Shown piece after piece: positions 9,735 to 19,123 of a DNA stretch of 64,000 nt. The notes under the pieces are model-generated. The model was not told the DNA's origin, ran no database searches, and saw only the letters and a list, made by a program, of their open reading frames with translations. Numbering within the stretch: position 1 is the stretch's first letter; the number at the start of each line of letters is the position of its first letter. The stretch covers positions 1 to 64,000 of the forward strand of contig JAHEMJ010000001.1 of assembly GCA_024643725.1 (NCBI GenBank). The letters are read 5' to 3'. The stretch comes from Crocinitomicaceae bacterium (GTDB lineage: Bacteria > Bacteroidota > Bacteroidia > Flavobacteriales_D > Crocinitomicaceae). The translations under genes were made by a program, and so were the position numbers.

Positions 9735-9891
9735 GGTGGGCATACAGAACCATACGCTTACTTTTTTATGTATCTTCATTTTCCAAATTCATTTGCGCTA
9801 TGGGTGCTAAGGTGAAAGATTAAAACGCTAAATTTGATATGAATCGTTTCTAGTTAAAATCCGATTACATCAACCATCAAGAAAACAAGCA

Positions 9892-10476
9892 GTGAGAAAT
9901 TTACTTTGCATCATTTTCGGATTTTTACCACTTACGTTTGCCTTTGGACAGACCTATAGTTCGCTGACAAGTGATGAGGAAATGTATGCCTTTCTGAAGT
10001 GGATGACCGTGCATGACCGCAAACACGTTGATAAACCTACATGGAAACGCAAGCACATCACGACTAACATTTTACCGTGGGAAATAGCAAACTTTCTACT
10101 CCCTGAATCGGCAGGAGTCAATCAACGTGAATTCATCAACATAGACAGTCGTTACCTGTATAAAAGTCGTGGTGGTACGGACACCCTGTTTAATCAACAA
10201 GATCGCGATTTTATGTTTCAGCAATTTACCGCGATGAAGGACACTGTTTGGCAAGCGAAGTTTTCATACCTCACGCACTTGACGAGTAAGAAACAAGCAA
10301 GCTTGAAAACGTACTGTTATTCCATCCCACTGTTTTCCGTGGACAAAACATACGTCATCATTCAAAAACATTTTCACTGTGGAAATATGTGCATCGAAGG
10401 TGGATACTACGTTTACCGACGATTGAACGACAAGCATTGGGAATTCGTGACAGCTGTAAATACTTGGATAAGTTAA
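9892..10476 (+). CDS. hypothetical secreted protein
   Basis: GTG start, signal peptide ...LCIIFGFLPLTFAFGQ. Confidence 0.6.
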   Translation: MRNLLCIIFGFLPLTFAFGQTYSSLTSDEEMYAFLKWMTVHDRKHVDKPTWKRKHITTNILPWEIANFLLPESAGVNQREFINIDSRYLYKSRGGTDTLFNQQDRDFMFQQFTAMKDTVWQAKFSYLTHLTSKKQASLKTYCYSIPLFSVDKTYVIIQKHFHCGNMCIEGGYYVYRRLNDKHWEFVTAVNTWIS

Positions 10477-10481
10477 CGAAA

Positions 10482-11219
10482 ATGATCTTGAACAACATGA
10501 ACAAAACAAAAAAGTCCATAATCAGCGTCCTCTACCTTGTCCATATCTTGGTGCTGCATAACTTATTGTTTCATCTTTTTCCTTCACCAGGACCGGGAAC
10601 GATCTTTACTGTTCCACTGAGTTTTGCTGTTGCGAATATTACCGGCATTTTACATTTTTTTCTGATCAATTTCATCCAAAAGAAAAGCATTCGCATAGTC
10701 AGTCAACTGTGCTCCTTTGTCTTACTGACATGGTTTTATCTTTTCATTTACGGGGAAGAACCAATAGCTCAAATAGCGGATGCGGTTTATTACGCAAATC
10801 ACCAAGATCAATTACGCTTCGAGGATATTTTTGACGATAATTATGGAAAATTTGGCGTGAAATGTGCCGCAGCATTTGCTAAATTCAAGGACAGCATTCC
10901 AGACGCCGCATTTGTCATAACGTATTGTTGTCAGGATGAAAAGTCCTTTTACGTTGCGAGGTACGGAAATACCTTTGTAACGAATAATCAAAACCTACAA
11001 TTGAACCTTTTTGCGGACAAAGATTCCATCAGCTTATCGGAAAAGTACAAGGGAGAAGAGATCACGATCACAGGTGACGTGAAAGGATTTGGGAAAAACA
11101 GTATTTGGGGTCGAGACAACATGAAGACAACAAACAAAAACTCCATCTTTTTACACGACATTCAACTGAAACCAAATGAAGGATTCTGCACATACTATTA
11201 TCACTATTTAGTGGATTGA
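10482..11219 (+). CDS. hypothetical membrane protein with OB-fold-like (tRNA_anti-like) C-terminus
   Basis: ORF 10389..11219; likely ATG at 10482 or 10497; N-terminal TM helices; C-terminal 'LSEKYKGEEITITGDVKGFG...IFLHDIQL' OB-like. Confidence 0.5.
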   Translation: MILNNMNKTKKSIISVLYLVHILVLHNLLFHLFPSPGPGTIFTVPLSFAVANITGILHFFLINFIQKKSIRIVSQLCSFVLLTWFYLFIYGEEPIAQIADAVYYANHQDQLRFEDIFDDNYGKFGVKCAAAFAKFKDSIPDAAFVITYCCQDEKSFYVARYGNTFVTNNQNLQLNLFADKDSISLSEKYKGEEITITGDVKGFGKNSIWGRDNMKTTNKNSIFLHDIQLKPNEGFCTYYYHYLVD

Positions 11220-11384
11220 TGAAGTCATAATTAGAACTGACCAATGGATTTTTGCCTCGTGGGCTCCTGGTGAAACCATCTTTCATATCCTAATGGACTA
11301 TTTCAAGCAAGTGCTGGAGTTTACAACTTCTTTATGCGACGAAAAGTAGCATGCGTGCAGCGGAGCAAATCCATCAAAAAAGAA

Positions 11385-11392
11385 TAACTTTG
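11385..11392 (+). promoter_or_regulatory. putative -7 element TAACTTTG
   Basis: Exact TAnnTTTG match 43 nt upstream of the ORF at 11435; -33 element weak. Confidence 0.35.
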
Positions 11393-11434
11393 TATAAGTC
11401 ACTTCAGTACGATTTAACATGATGTATCAGTAGC

Positions 11435-12757
11435 ATGTCCGATATTTTCGCAGACAAAAATATTTATCCGAACGAAGGAAAAATCATCCTTCACTTTCAG
11501 GAATTCTATGACTCGGTATTTGTTGCTTTTATGCCGTTCATTGAAATCGAAGGTGAAAAAATGATCCATTCAAACCCAAGTCAATCCATTCAATTAACAC
11601 CTGAAGAAGCACTGAAAGATCTTCAATTTCTTGAGGATGCACCGCTATTAAATGCGAGGATTTACAGCCAAAACATGGATTATCCAAAAGAAGAAGAAAT
11701 TTATGAGCATGGAAAACAGATCTCTTGGGAAACCATTTAAAAAGGTGCTGGATTTTCAGGTTTTTCTGAGGTAAACAAAGCATTGGAGACATCCATCGGG
11801 GCATTAAACAGTGCTTTTAACAGTCCTGAATTATGCGATCAATTAACAACGCATACAACGAAACAAAATTACTGGCATCCAACAGAAGGTGAATTCAACA
11901 CCCTATCAAAAGTCGCTATGTACAAGGCATTCAAGCTTATAGATAAACATAAAATTTGTGTGATTGACAAGTTTTATGAACGAAGATCCATACTAGACTT
12001 GGATACACTAACTATCCATGATTTTGTAAGGGAGATTGGTCGCGAAGATTATTACATCTATTCCGTGGATAAAGAACTGTTGTTCACGATCGACTGGGAC
12101 AGTTTCTTTTTCCTCATAGCGAGTAGTCAAGAGAAAATGAATCAAATCATCGAAGCTAAATTAGTTGAAGGTTTTCTTTGTGATGAAAACACAGAACATG
12201 AGTGGGACATGGATCAAAAGGGAAATTTAACAATGGCAAACATGGATCAACTATTAAAAAATAAAAACACCAGTTCTGAACCGTTGACCATTTGCATTTC
12301 GCTTGTGTTGTTCATGCTATTTCAATTCAATCTAGACTATTTTCAGCTAAAATTTTGGTTTTTTTATGGCGCTCAACTCCATGTACCGTCCGCGCATTTG
12401 CTGAGCTACCCGTCCATCATCATCCTAACTTTTTTCATTTACAAGAAATCGAAAATCGCCTGGTGGATCATTGTGTCAATGGGTACGTACTTCATGCTAC
12501 ATGTTGGATGGAATTACATCAAAGAGTTGCAATTGCCCGAAATCGACCAGCACCAAAATTCACTTGAAACCTTACTGACCTTATTTGAAGAACCACGATT
12601 CGGACTATTCTACTACCTATCGAATATGCTCGTATGTTTCGTCCCCGTCTACTTATGCTTCCGATTTAAAGCGCATTTTTCCATCACCAGAAAGATCCTA
12701 TGGAGTGCGTTTATTGTGTCCATTGTTCTTTTTACTTTGGATGTACTTTTTATTTAG
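11435..12757 (+). pseudogene. DUF2711-like protein interrupted by an in-frame TAA, fused to a C-terminal 4-TM domain
   Basis: ORFs 11435..11740 and 11783..12757 are in the same frame; the 14 codons between encode KGAGFSGFSEVNKA and continue smoothly into ALETSIGALNSAF; TAA at 11738-11740 is the only interruption. Confidence 0.6.
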
Positions 12758-12846
12758 CATCATCAACATAAAATAACAACAGGCAAAATCGCGATATCAA
12801 TTTTTGGTATTTTTACTTTGTTCTTTTGCAATGTCGGGCAACAAAA

Positions 12847-13359
12847 TCAACTTACAAACAATTGCGCAATCGTTTTCATTGCTAAAAATAATTTGCCGCT
12901 ATCCGGTAATTTTTGAAAACCATAACTCACGTAAAATTGTTGAGCATTGTCATCAATAGGATCGACAACAACGGCAACAGAACCTATTTCATTCGATGCA
13001 AGATAACTTCGATAAAGGGCTTCTACAAGCAACTCCCTACCTAGTCCTTTGCCATGAAAAGTTACATCAACCGCTAGTCGACCCAAAAGTGTTGTAGGAA
13101 TTGTTTTATATGATTTTGGGAATTTACGCTGCCATTCCAAAGGGATAAAATCTCTTGAAATACTAGAGTTTGACAACGTGTAATAAGCAATGACCGGTTC
13201 ATTTAATTCCTCATTGACACAAACAAAACATGCAGATAATCGCTTCTTCATATCCTGACTGGCTTGAAACTTCAAATAATCGTCCAACACGGACTTTCCA
13301 CATTTGAAATCCGTTCGAAAATGAGAAGAATGAAGAAGGACTGTTTTAAAACCTACCAC
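12847..13359 (-). CDS. GNAT-family acetyltransferase toxin (TacT-like)
   Basis: 'LLGRLAVDVTFHGKGLGRELLVEAL...VVVDPIDDNAQQFYVSYGFQKLPDSGKLFLAMKTI'; GTG start directly after the antitoxin stop. Confidence 0.9.
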   Translation of the reverse strand: MVGFKTVLLHSSHFRTDFKCGKSVLDDYLKFQASQDMKKRLSACFVCVNEELNEPVIAYYTLSNSSISRDFIPLEWQRKFPKSYKTIPTTLLGRLAVDVTFHGKGLGRELLVEALYRSYLASNEIGSVAVVVDPIDDNAQQFYVSYGFQKLPDSGKLFLAMKTIAQLFVS

Positions 13360-13644
13360 TTACTGTTTAGTTTTAAATTTTGCGGCTGCAGCTTTCAGTT
13401 TTTCATTTGGTGGTAAAGGATTAAAAATCGCATCGAAAAACAATTCAGCATCACGCTTTGAGGATAATATAGCTTCTTCAGCTTGAATAATTTCTTCAGC
13501 TTGTTTCACCGCTGAACGAATGACAAACTCTGTTAAGCTACGATAACCACCTATTGCTGCAGCTCTTTCAAAAAATGCCTTTTCATCTTGAGTCAAGCGT
13601 GCTTCAAACCGAGTTTTTCCTGAAATTTTATTACTTATTGCCAT
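13360..13644 (-). CDS. DUF1778 ribbon-helix-helix antitoxin (TacA-like)
   Basis: 'KTRFEARLTQDEKAFFERAAAIGGYRSLTEFVIRSAVKQAEEII'; likely ATG (MAISNKISG) at 13644, because the track's TTG at 13665 overlaps the -7 box. Confidence 0.88.
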   Translation of the reverse strand: MAISNKISGKTRFEARLTQDEKAFFERAAAIGGYRSLTEFVIRSAVKQAEEIIQAEEAILSSKRDAELFFDAIFNPLPPNEKLKAAAAKFKTKQ

Positions 13645-13662
13645 GATTCTATCATTAATTTT

Positions 13663-13686
13663 CAAATGTACGGATTATTTACGTAC
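13663..13686 (-). promoter_or_regulatory. TA-module promoter -7 box (TACATTTG) overlapped by inverted repeat GTACG-N9-CGTAC
   Basis: + strand CAAATGTA at 13663-13670; arms GTACG 13668-13672 and CGTAC 13682-13686. Confidence 0.5.
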
Positions 13687-13879
13687 AATAATAGTAGTTT
13701 AATTCTATTCAATTAAAAATTGTGAACAAATAGGTTAACGCAAAAAATTAACAATTATTGAATACAAAATGTAGTAACTTTAACCCGTGTGAAAGCTTCT
13801 ATTGAATTAATGCCAAAATGTCACAACAAAAATCTTGGAACACAAATTGACTGATTAAGAAAAATTTAAAACACATATT

Positions 13880-14437
13880 ATGAAACCGATTTACATTGTC
13901 TTAGCGAGTATTGGAGCAATTATCCTTTTTTCCTTTTTAGGTTACCGTAGCTTATTCAACAACGCAGTTGGATACCAAGAAACGGTGGATGAAAAATGGT
14001 CTAATGTTCAGTCTGCCTACCAACGTCGCGCCGATTTGATTCCTGCACTAGTAAAACAAGTGAAAGCTGGATCGAAAAACGAACGCGAAATCCTCACACA
14101 AGTGACTCAAGCAAGAGCTGGAATCGTGAACGCAAAAACTCCAGACGATTTAGAATTGATGGGTAAAAAAATCAATACTGCAATTAACTTGGCGTACGAA
14201 GCGTATCCAGAATTGACTTCGACAAAGTTATTCGTGGACTTCGGTCGTGCTGTGGAAGGATCTGAGAACCGCATCAATTACGCCCGTGACGAATACAACG
14301 GCGCAGTGAAAACCTACAATACACATATTCGTAGCTTCTTTGCAAGCATGTTATTGAACAGAGAGGAATTCGGTAAGAAAGATGGATTCAAAGCGAATAG
14401 CGGAAGTGAAAACGCACCTGATTTCGAATTGGAATGA
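13880..14437 (+). CDS. lemA: LemA family protein
   Basis: 'NAVGYQETVDEKWSNVQSAYQRRADLIPALVKQVK' LemA signature. Confidence 0.92.
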   Translation: MKPIYIVLASIGAIILFSFLGYRSLFNNAVGYQETVDEKWSNVQSAYQRRADLIPALVKQVKAGSKNEREILTQVTQARAGIVNAKTPDDLELMGKKINTAINLAYEAYPELTSTKLFVDFGRAVEGSENRINYARDEYNGAVKTYNTHIRSFFASMLLNREEFGKKDGFKANSGSENAPDFELE

Positions 14438-14856
14438 TCAACCAACAGGAAAACGAACTCATTGTACAAGCCATCCAAGAAGCTGAAAAATTGACTTCTG
14501 GTGAAATTCGCGTGCACATCGACAAAAAATGCTCATCCGATCCTGTCAAAAGAGCAGTCACGGTTTTCGAGAAATTAGGCATGCATCAAACAGAATTGCG
14601 CAATGGCGTAATGATTTACGTTTCCTTCAGTGATCGTAAATTAGCCATCATTGGGGACAAAGGCATTCACGAACTCGTTCCTTCAGATTTCTGGGAAAGC
14701 ACACGCAACAAAATGATTGCTGAGTTTAAAGCGAATCGTTTCGCGGCTGGCATCATCGCGGCCATCGAAGAAGCTGGAACACAACTCCGCTCCTATTTTC
14801 CTTACATGGAAAACGATCAAAACGAATTGTCCAATGAAATAAGCACGGAAGCATGA
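14434..14856 (+). CDS. TPM domain protein
   Basis: 'AEKLTSGEIRVHIDKKC...VFEKLGMHQTELRNGVMIYVSFSDRKLAIIGDKGIHE'; ATGA overlap with lemA. Confidence 0.88.
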   Translation: MINQQENELIVQAIQEAEKLTSGEIRVHIDKKCSSDPVKRAVTVFEKLGMHQTELRNGVMIYVSFSDRKLAIIGDKGIHELVPSDFWESTRNKMIAEFKANRFAAGIIAAIEEAGTQLRSYFPYMENDQNELSNEISTEA

Positions 14857-15608
14857 AAGCGATTTTAGTCATTTTAGTGCTTTTGTGGACAAGCGCCATG
14901 AGCTGGAGTCAAATTCCGGACGCTCCAAACCCACCTCGATTCTTCAACAACTTTTCCCAAACGGGCATTATCAGTGAGGAACAAGGAGCAGAATTGGAAG
15001 CGATGTTGGACCAATTTGAACAAGAAACAAGCAACGAAATCACGGTTGTCATCATCGACGACTTAGGTGGTGATGAAGCTTGGCATTTTGCCGCTGAACT
15101 TGGAAAAAAATGGGGAGTTGGAAAAGCAGACAAGGACAACGGCGTCGTTCTTTTAGTGAAACCGACCGAGGATAATGGCGGACACCAAGTATTTATTGCT
15201 CCAGGAGCAGGATTAGAAGGTGCGATCACCGATATTTCTTGTGGCGAAATCGTGGACAATGAACTCATTCCCAACTTTAAAAAAGGTGATTATTTCACGG
15301 GAATCAAAAATGCGATTACCGTCTTGAAAAAGATGGCCAAAGGTGAAATCAATCAAATGTCTTACCGAAGAGCAAACCGTAAAAATGATCTAGCAGGTTC
15401 AATTTTTGCATTCCTTGCCATTATTATCATTGTTATTCTACTTATTCGTAAAGGTGGACGCGGTGGCAATGGCACTACTTTTGGACGCGGTGGATTCTTC
15501 GTTGGAGGATTCGGCGGTGGCTTTGGCGGAGGAAGCTCCGGTGGAGGCGGATTCGGTGGATTCGGAGGCGGAAGTTTTGGCGGAGGTGGCTCCGGTGGAA
15601 GTTGGTAA
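14853..15608 (+). CDS. TPM domain protein (YgcG-like) with Gly-rich C-terminus
   Basis: Signal peptide, TPM domain, TM helix, (GGFGGG)n tail; ATGA overlap with upstream gene. Confidence 0.9.
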   Translation: MKAILVILVLLWTSAMSWSQIPDAPNPPRFFNNFSQTGIISEEQGAELEAMLDQFEQETSNEITVVIIDDLGGDEAWHFAAELGKKWGVGKADKDNGVVLLVKPTEDNGGHQVFIAPGAGLEGAITDISCGEIVDNELIPNFKKGDYFTGIKNAITVLKKMAKGEINQMSYRRANRKNDLAGSIFAFLAIIIIVILLIRKGGRGGNGTTFGRGGFFVGGFGGGFGGGSSGGGGFGGFGGGSFGGGGSGGSW

Positions 15609-15622
15609 TTAATAAAAATAAC

Positions 15623-16567
15623 ATGAGATTTAAAAGTTTACTTGTCTTAGTTCTATTCGTTCAGTGCTCCTTTGCGCAAAAAACGTACAAGATTGCATTT
15701 TACAACACAGAAAACCTTTTTGACACGATCGATGGTCCAAACGACGACGCGGAATTTCTTCCTCAATCAAAGTCCCAATGGAATGGAACACGCTACAATG
15801 AAAAACTGACGCATATTCGCCAGGTGATGAACGATTTGAATCGTCCAATGATCGTTGGATTCAGTGAAATTGAAAATAAAAGCGTTTTGACGGATTTAAT
15901 CAAGGATGGATACTCGACTTACGGAATCGTTCATTACGAAAGTCCAGACCTACGTGGAATCGATGTCGGAATGATCTACGACAAGAAACTCCTCAGCTTG
16001 AAGGAATCTGGAAAAATACGTTTTGTCCTTCCGGGCGACACCACTCCCCTCACCCGCGACATCGTCTGGGCGAAATTCAAATGCAACAAAGAGTACATCT
16101 ACGTGATGGTTAATCACTGGCCAAGTCGTCGTTCCGGAACAGATACCAGCGAACCAAAACGCATCAAAGCAGCGGAAGCTGGAGCTCAGTTCATTGACTC
16201 GATTATGAAAATCAATCCTTCGGCGAAAATCGTTTACTTGGGCGACTTGAACGACCATCCGCAGGACAAAGCTCCACAAATCATTCAGCAACGCTTGATT
16301 CCGGTGATTACAGCCGCTTCTGGTGAATTTGGTGGGTCCTACAACTACAAAGAGGAATGGGGCGTATTAGATCACATCTATGTGTCTAAAGGCATGCAAA
16401 ACGGAAACGTACACATGGTAGAGAATTCAGGGAAAATTTCTTCCTTCCCTTACTTAATTACCGAATACAAAGGAAACAAAGTGCCTTTCAGAACCTACGG
16501 AGGAGATAAATACCTAGGTGGATACAGCGATCACTTACCTGTATCAATCGATATTTTAGTTCCGTAA
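15623..16567 (+). CDS. endonuclease/exonuclease/phosphatase family protein, secreted
   Basis: 'IAFYNTENLFDTIDGPNDDAEF...YLGDLNDHP...YLGGYSDHLPVSIDI'; ATG 15623 gives a signal peptide. Confidence 0.9.
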   Translation: MRFKSLLVLVLFVQCSFAQKTYKIAFYNTENLFDTIDGPNDDAEFLPQSKSQWNGTRYNEKLTHIRQVMNDLNRPMIVGFSEIENKSVLTDLIKDGYSTYGIVHYESPDLRGIDVGMIYDKKLLSLKESGKIRFVLPGDTTPLTRDIVWAKFKCNKEYIYVMVNHWPSRRSGTDTSEPKRIKAAEAGAQFIDSIMKINPSAKIVYLGDLNDHPQDKAPQIIQQRLIPVITAASGEFGGSYNYKEEWGVLDHIYVSKGMQNGNVHMVENSGKISSFPYLITEYKGNKVPFRTYGGDKYLGGYSDHLPVSIDILVP

Positions 16568-17910
16568 GTTTTCTCTACCCCTTTAAATTGATAAGGTAGT
16601 TTTTCCTTGTAGAGAAACTTCTTTTGAATGGACTCGAACGGACGATAAATGTAGTACACGTAATTGTTGTGCACACGAATTTTATCCACATAGCGAAAAC
16701 TCAATTTCACTTTTTCGCTGATTTCTCCGGTTTTGATATTCATCAGTCCTAGGTAACACGAACCATCTTTTTCATAGGTCGCGTAAATGGATCCTGTGAC
16801 ACGGTCTTGCAAGACATTGCGTCTCCATCCCGTTTCCTTCGCTTGGTAATGGTGGTAAATCGGAATCGAATCCAAACGCTTTCCTTCGATGTCGTAAATC
16901 AACAACACATCCTTCGGATAATTGAAAATGAAAATGGAATCATTTCGGTGAAACATTGGCGCATAAACTTCCTCGTAATAAATGCTTTGCGTGAAATAAT
17001 TCGCTCCAATATAAATCTCCGCGTCAATACCCGTCTCTAGCTCCTTGTTTTTCGCCCAAAGTTTGGTGCGGACATCCATCCACTTGTATTCGGAGCGGTA
17101 AAGTTCCATCATCAAATCATCTTTAATGTTCACGATGGACTTGTAGGATGAATCCAATTTATCGTACACGTAATAATCGAAGGCTGGATAAATTTTACTG
17201 AAATCGGAGAAGAAAATCTTGGATGTATTGGTGTCCACAATCGGCTCAATGTACTTGAAATAATAATCCTTGGGAATTTGACCCAATTCAATCTGATCGC
17301 CATCGGAATAAACGCCATAGACATGCTCTTTGCAGATGACATGGGCATTTCCACGAAAATCTCGTTTCAATTCCAAGGCTTGATCGTTCAATAAAACACT
17401 TGATTTGGTTTCTGAGCCATTGTACAATAACAACTCACTTCCTTTCTGCAATTGTTTGGGATACGTCAATAATATGATATCGCCATTCGCTTGCAATTCA
17501 AAATCCGCCACGCTCAATCGCTTGGACCCGAAAACCGTATCTGGAACGCCAACAGATTTCACAATGACCTCCTTCGATAACTGAATGCGCATAGGAATCA
17601 ACAAGACTTCCAAACGAATTGTATCTTTTCGTTCTTTGTAGTGAAATTCGATGTTTGCTGTTTGATAAATTGCATGACGGAATTCAAAATTCAAGGTGCT
17701 CCCCAAGTTCATTTTATCCAATGAATAATCCGACATTCCATTCCAAGTAACCTGATAAATAATGGTATCTCCTCCAGGAAATGGAGACATGGTAATCCCG
17801 ACATTGGAAACTAAATCGCCGGATCGCTTGTCGATGCACGTCAAACGAAGCACTTGTCCATCGATATGAATGGAACTTAATACCAAGAAAATAAATAGCA
17901 GTAATCTCAT
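16531..17910 (-). CDS. hypothetical secreted protein
   Basis: About 459 aa; signal peptide MRLLLFIFLVLSSIHIDGQ; 3' end overlaps the convergent gene. Confidence 0.7.
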   Translation of the reverse strand: MRLLLFIFLVLSSIHIDGQVLRLTCIDKRSGDLVSNVGITMSPFPGGDTIIYQVTWNGMSDYSLDKMNLGSTLNFEFRHAIYQTANIEFHYKERKDTIRLEVLLIPMRIQLSKEVIVKSVGVPDTVFGSKRLSVADFELQANGDIILLTYPKQLQKGSELLLYNGSETKSSVLLNDQALELKRDFRGNAHVICKEHVYGVYSDGDQIELGQIPKDYYFKYIEPIVDTNTSKIFFSDFSKIYPAFDYYVYDKLDSSYKSIVNIKDDLMMELYRSEYKWMDVRTKLWAKNKELETGIDAEIYIGANYFTQSIYYEEVYAPMFHRNDSIFIFNYPKDVLLIYDIEGKRLDSIPIYHHYQAKETGWRRNVLQDRVTGSIYATYEKDGSCYLGLMNIKTGEISEKVKLSFRYVDKIRVHNNYVYYIYRPFESIQKKFLYKEKLPYQFKGVEKTYGTKISIDTGK

Positions 17911-17930
17911 CTTATGCATGAGATGCCGTT

Positions 17931-17954
17931 AAAAGAAAAATTCCACAAGGAATT
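17931..17954 (-). terminator. putative intrinsic terminator downstream of ilvE
   Basis: AATTCC-ACAA-GGAATT inverted repeat (17939-17954) followed on the minus strand by a T-rich run; stem overlaps the ilvE stop codon. Confidence 0.45.
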
Positions 17955-19023
17955 ATACGCGAACGTTCCAATTGAAAATATCCGGTTCAATACCTGCTTT
18001 CAAATCGTCCATGTGTTGTTTGATGCGATTCGACAAGGTACGAGTTTCAAACGCAGGCAATTCTAGGATTTCATCACGGTAACCAATGACAATGATTTGT
18101 GCAATCGTCGCCGCAGTTCCTGCGCCAAATGCATCTTCCAAGGTGCCATTTTTCGCAGCTGTCACAATCTCTTCTACAGAAACTTGACGTTCTTCGATTT
18201 CTACACCCCAGCTTGCCGCAAGTTCTAACACCGAACGTTTTGTGATACCACGTAAAATGGTATCCGCGTCCTCTGATGGAGTAATCAATTTTCCACCGAT
18301 TTGGAAAATGATGTTCATCGTTCCTGATTCCTCAATGTACAAATGTTCTTTCGCATCTGTCCAAACCAATTGGTGGAATCCTTGCATTTGACATTGTTTT
18401 GCTGGATACAATGAAGCGCCGTAATTTCCAGCCGCCTTTGCACGTCCAACACCACCTTTGGCAGCACGTGTATAATGTTCTTCAATTTTCACACGAACAG
18501 GTTCCGCGTAATACGCTCCTACTGGTGAAGTAATAACCATGAATTTATAAGTGTCAGATGGTTTGATTCCAACCAATTCATCTGTCCCAAACAAAAATGG
18601 ACGAATGTACAACGAGTATCCTGGACGATCCGTCACCCAGTCTTTATCCACGGCAACCAATTGTTTCACCGCTTCAAGAAAAATTTCTTCTGGAACTTCT
18701 GGCATGCACATGCGTGAAGCAGATTCGGCAAAACGTTTTGCGTTCATGTCTGGACGAAACAAAATCACTTCACCTTCCGCATTTTTGTATGCTTTTAATC
18801 CTTCAAAAATAGATTGTCCATAATGCAACGCAGACATAGCAGGATGCATTGGAATCGGTTGAAATGGCATGATTTTACCTTCCTTCCACTCTCCATCCGC
18901 ATATTCCATAATGAACATATGATCTGAGAAGATTCTTCCGAAAGGCAAATTATCCCAATCAACTTGAGCGAGTGAAGATTGGTTTGTTTTTTCAACTGAA
19001 AAAGTAAGAGATGTAGTTGACAT
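17953..19023 (-). CDS. ilvE: branched-chain amino acid aminotransferase
   Basis: 'IFEGLKAYKNAEGEVILFRPDMNAKRF...YIEESGTMNIIFQIGGKLITP' class IV aminotransferase. Confidence 0.95.
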   Translation of the reverse strand: MSTTSLTFSVEKTNQSSLAQVDWDNLPFGRIFSDHMFIMEYADGEWKEGKIMPFQPIPMHPAMSALHYGQSIFEGLKAYKNAEGEVILFRPDMNAKRFAESASRMCMPEVPEEIFLEAVKQLVAVDKDWVTDRPGYSLYIRPFLFGTDELVGIKPSDTYKFMVITSPVGAYYAEPVRVKIEEHYTRAAKGGVGRAKAAGNYGASLYPAKQCQMQGFHQLVWTDAKEHLYIEESGTMNIIFQIGGKLITPSEDADTILRGITKRSVLELAASWGVEIEERQVSVEEIVTAAKNGTLEDAFGAGTAATIAQIIVIGYRDEILELPAFETRTLSNRIKQHMDDLKAGIEPDIFNWNVRV

Positions 19024-19098
19024 ACGCGTATATTGTTGCGCGAATATACGTCCTTTATTCCTCCTTCACAACTAATTTTATTCACAAGACAATTCTTG

Positions 19099-19106
19099 TA
19101 CTTTTG
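19099..19106 (+). promoter_or_regulatory. putative -7 element TACTTTTG of recQ
   Basis: Exact TAnnTTTG 18 nt before the GTG start at 19124. Confidence 0.5.
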
Positions 19107-19123
19107 TAAAACAATCCAACAAA

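Noticed and set aside
15450-15608. Short repetitive GGxGGx DNA that could look like a CRISPR or satellite array
   Set aside because: Codes in frame for the Gly-rich tail of the TPM protein; no spacer structure.
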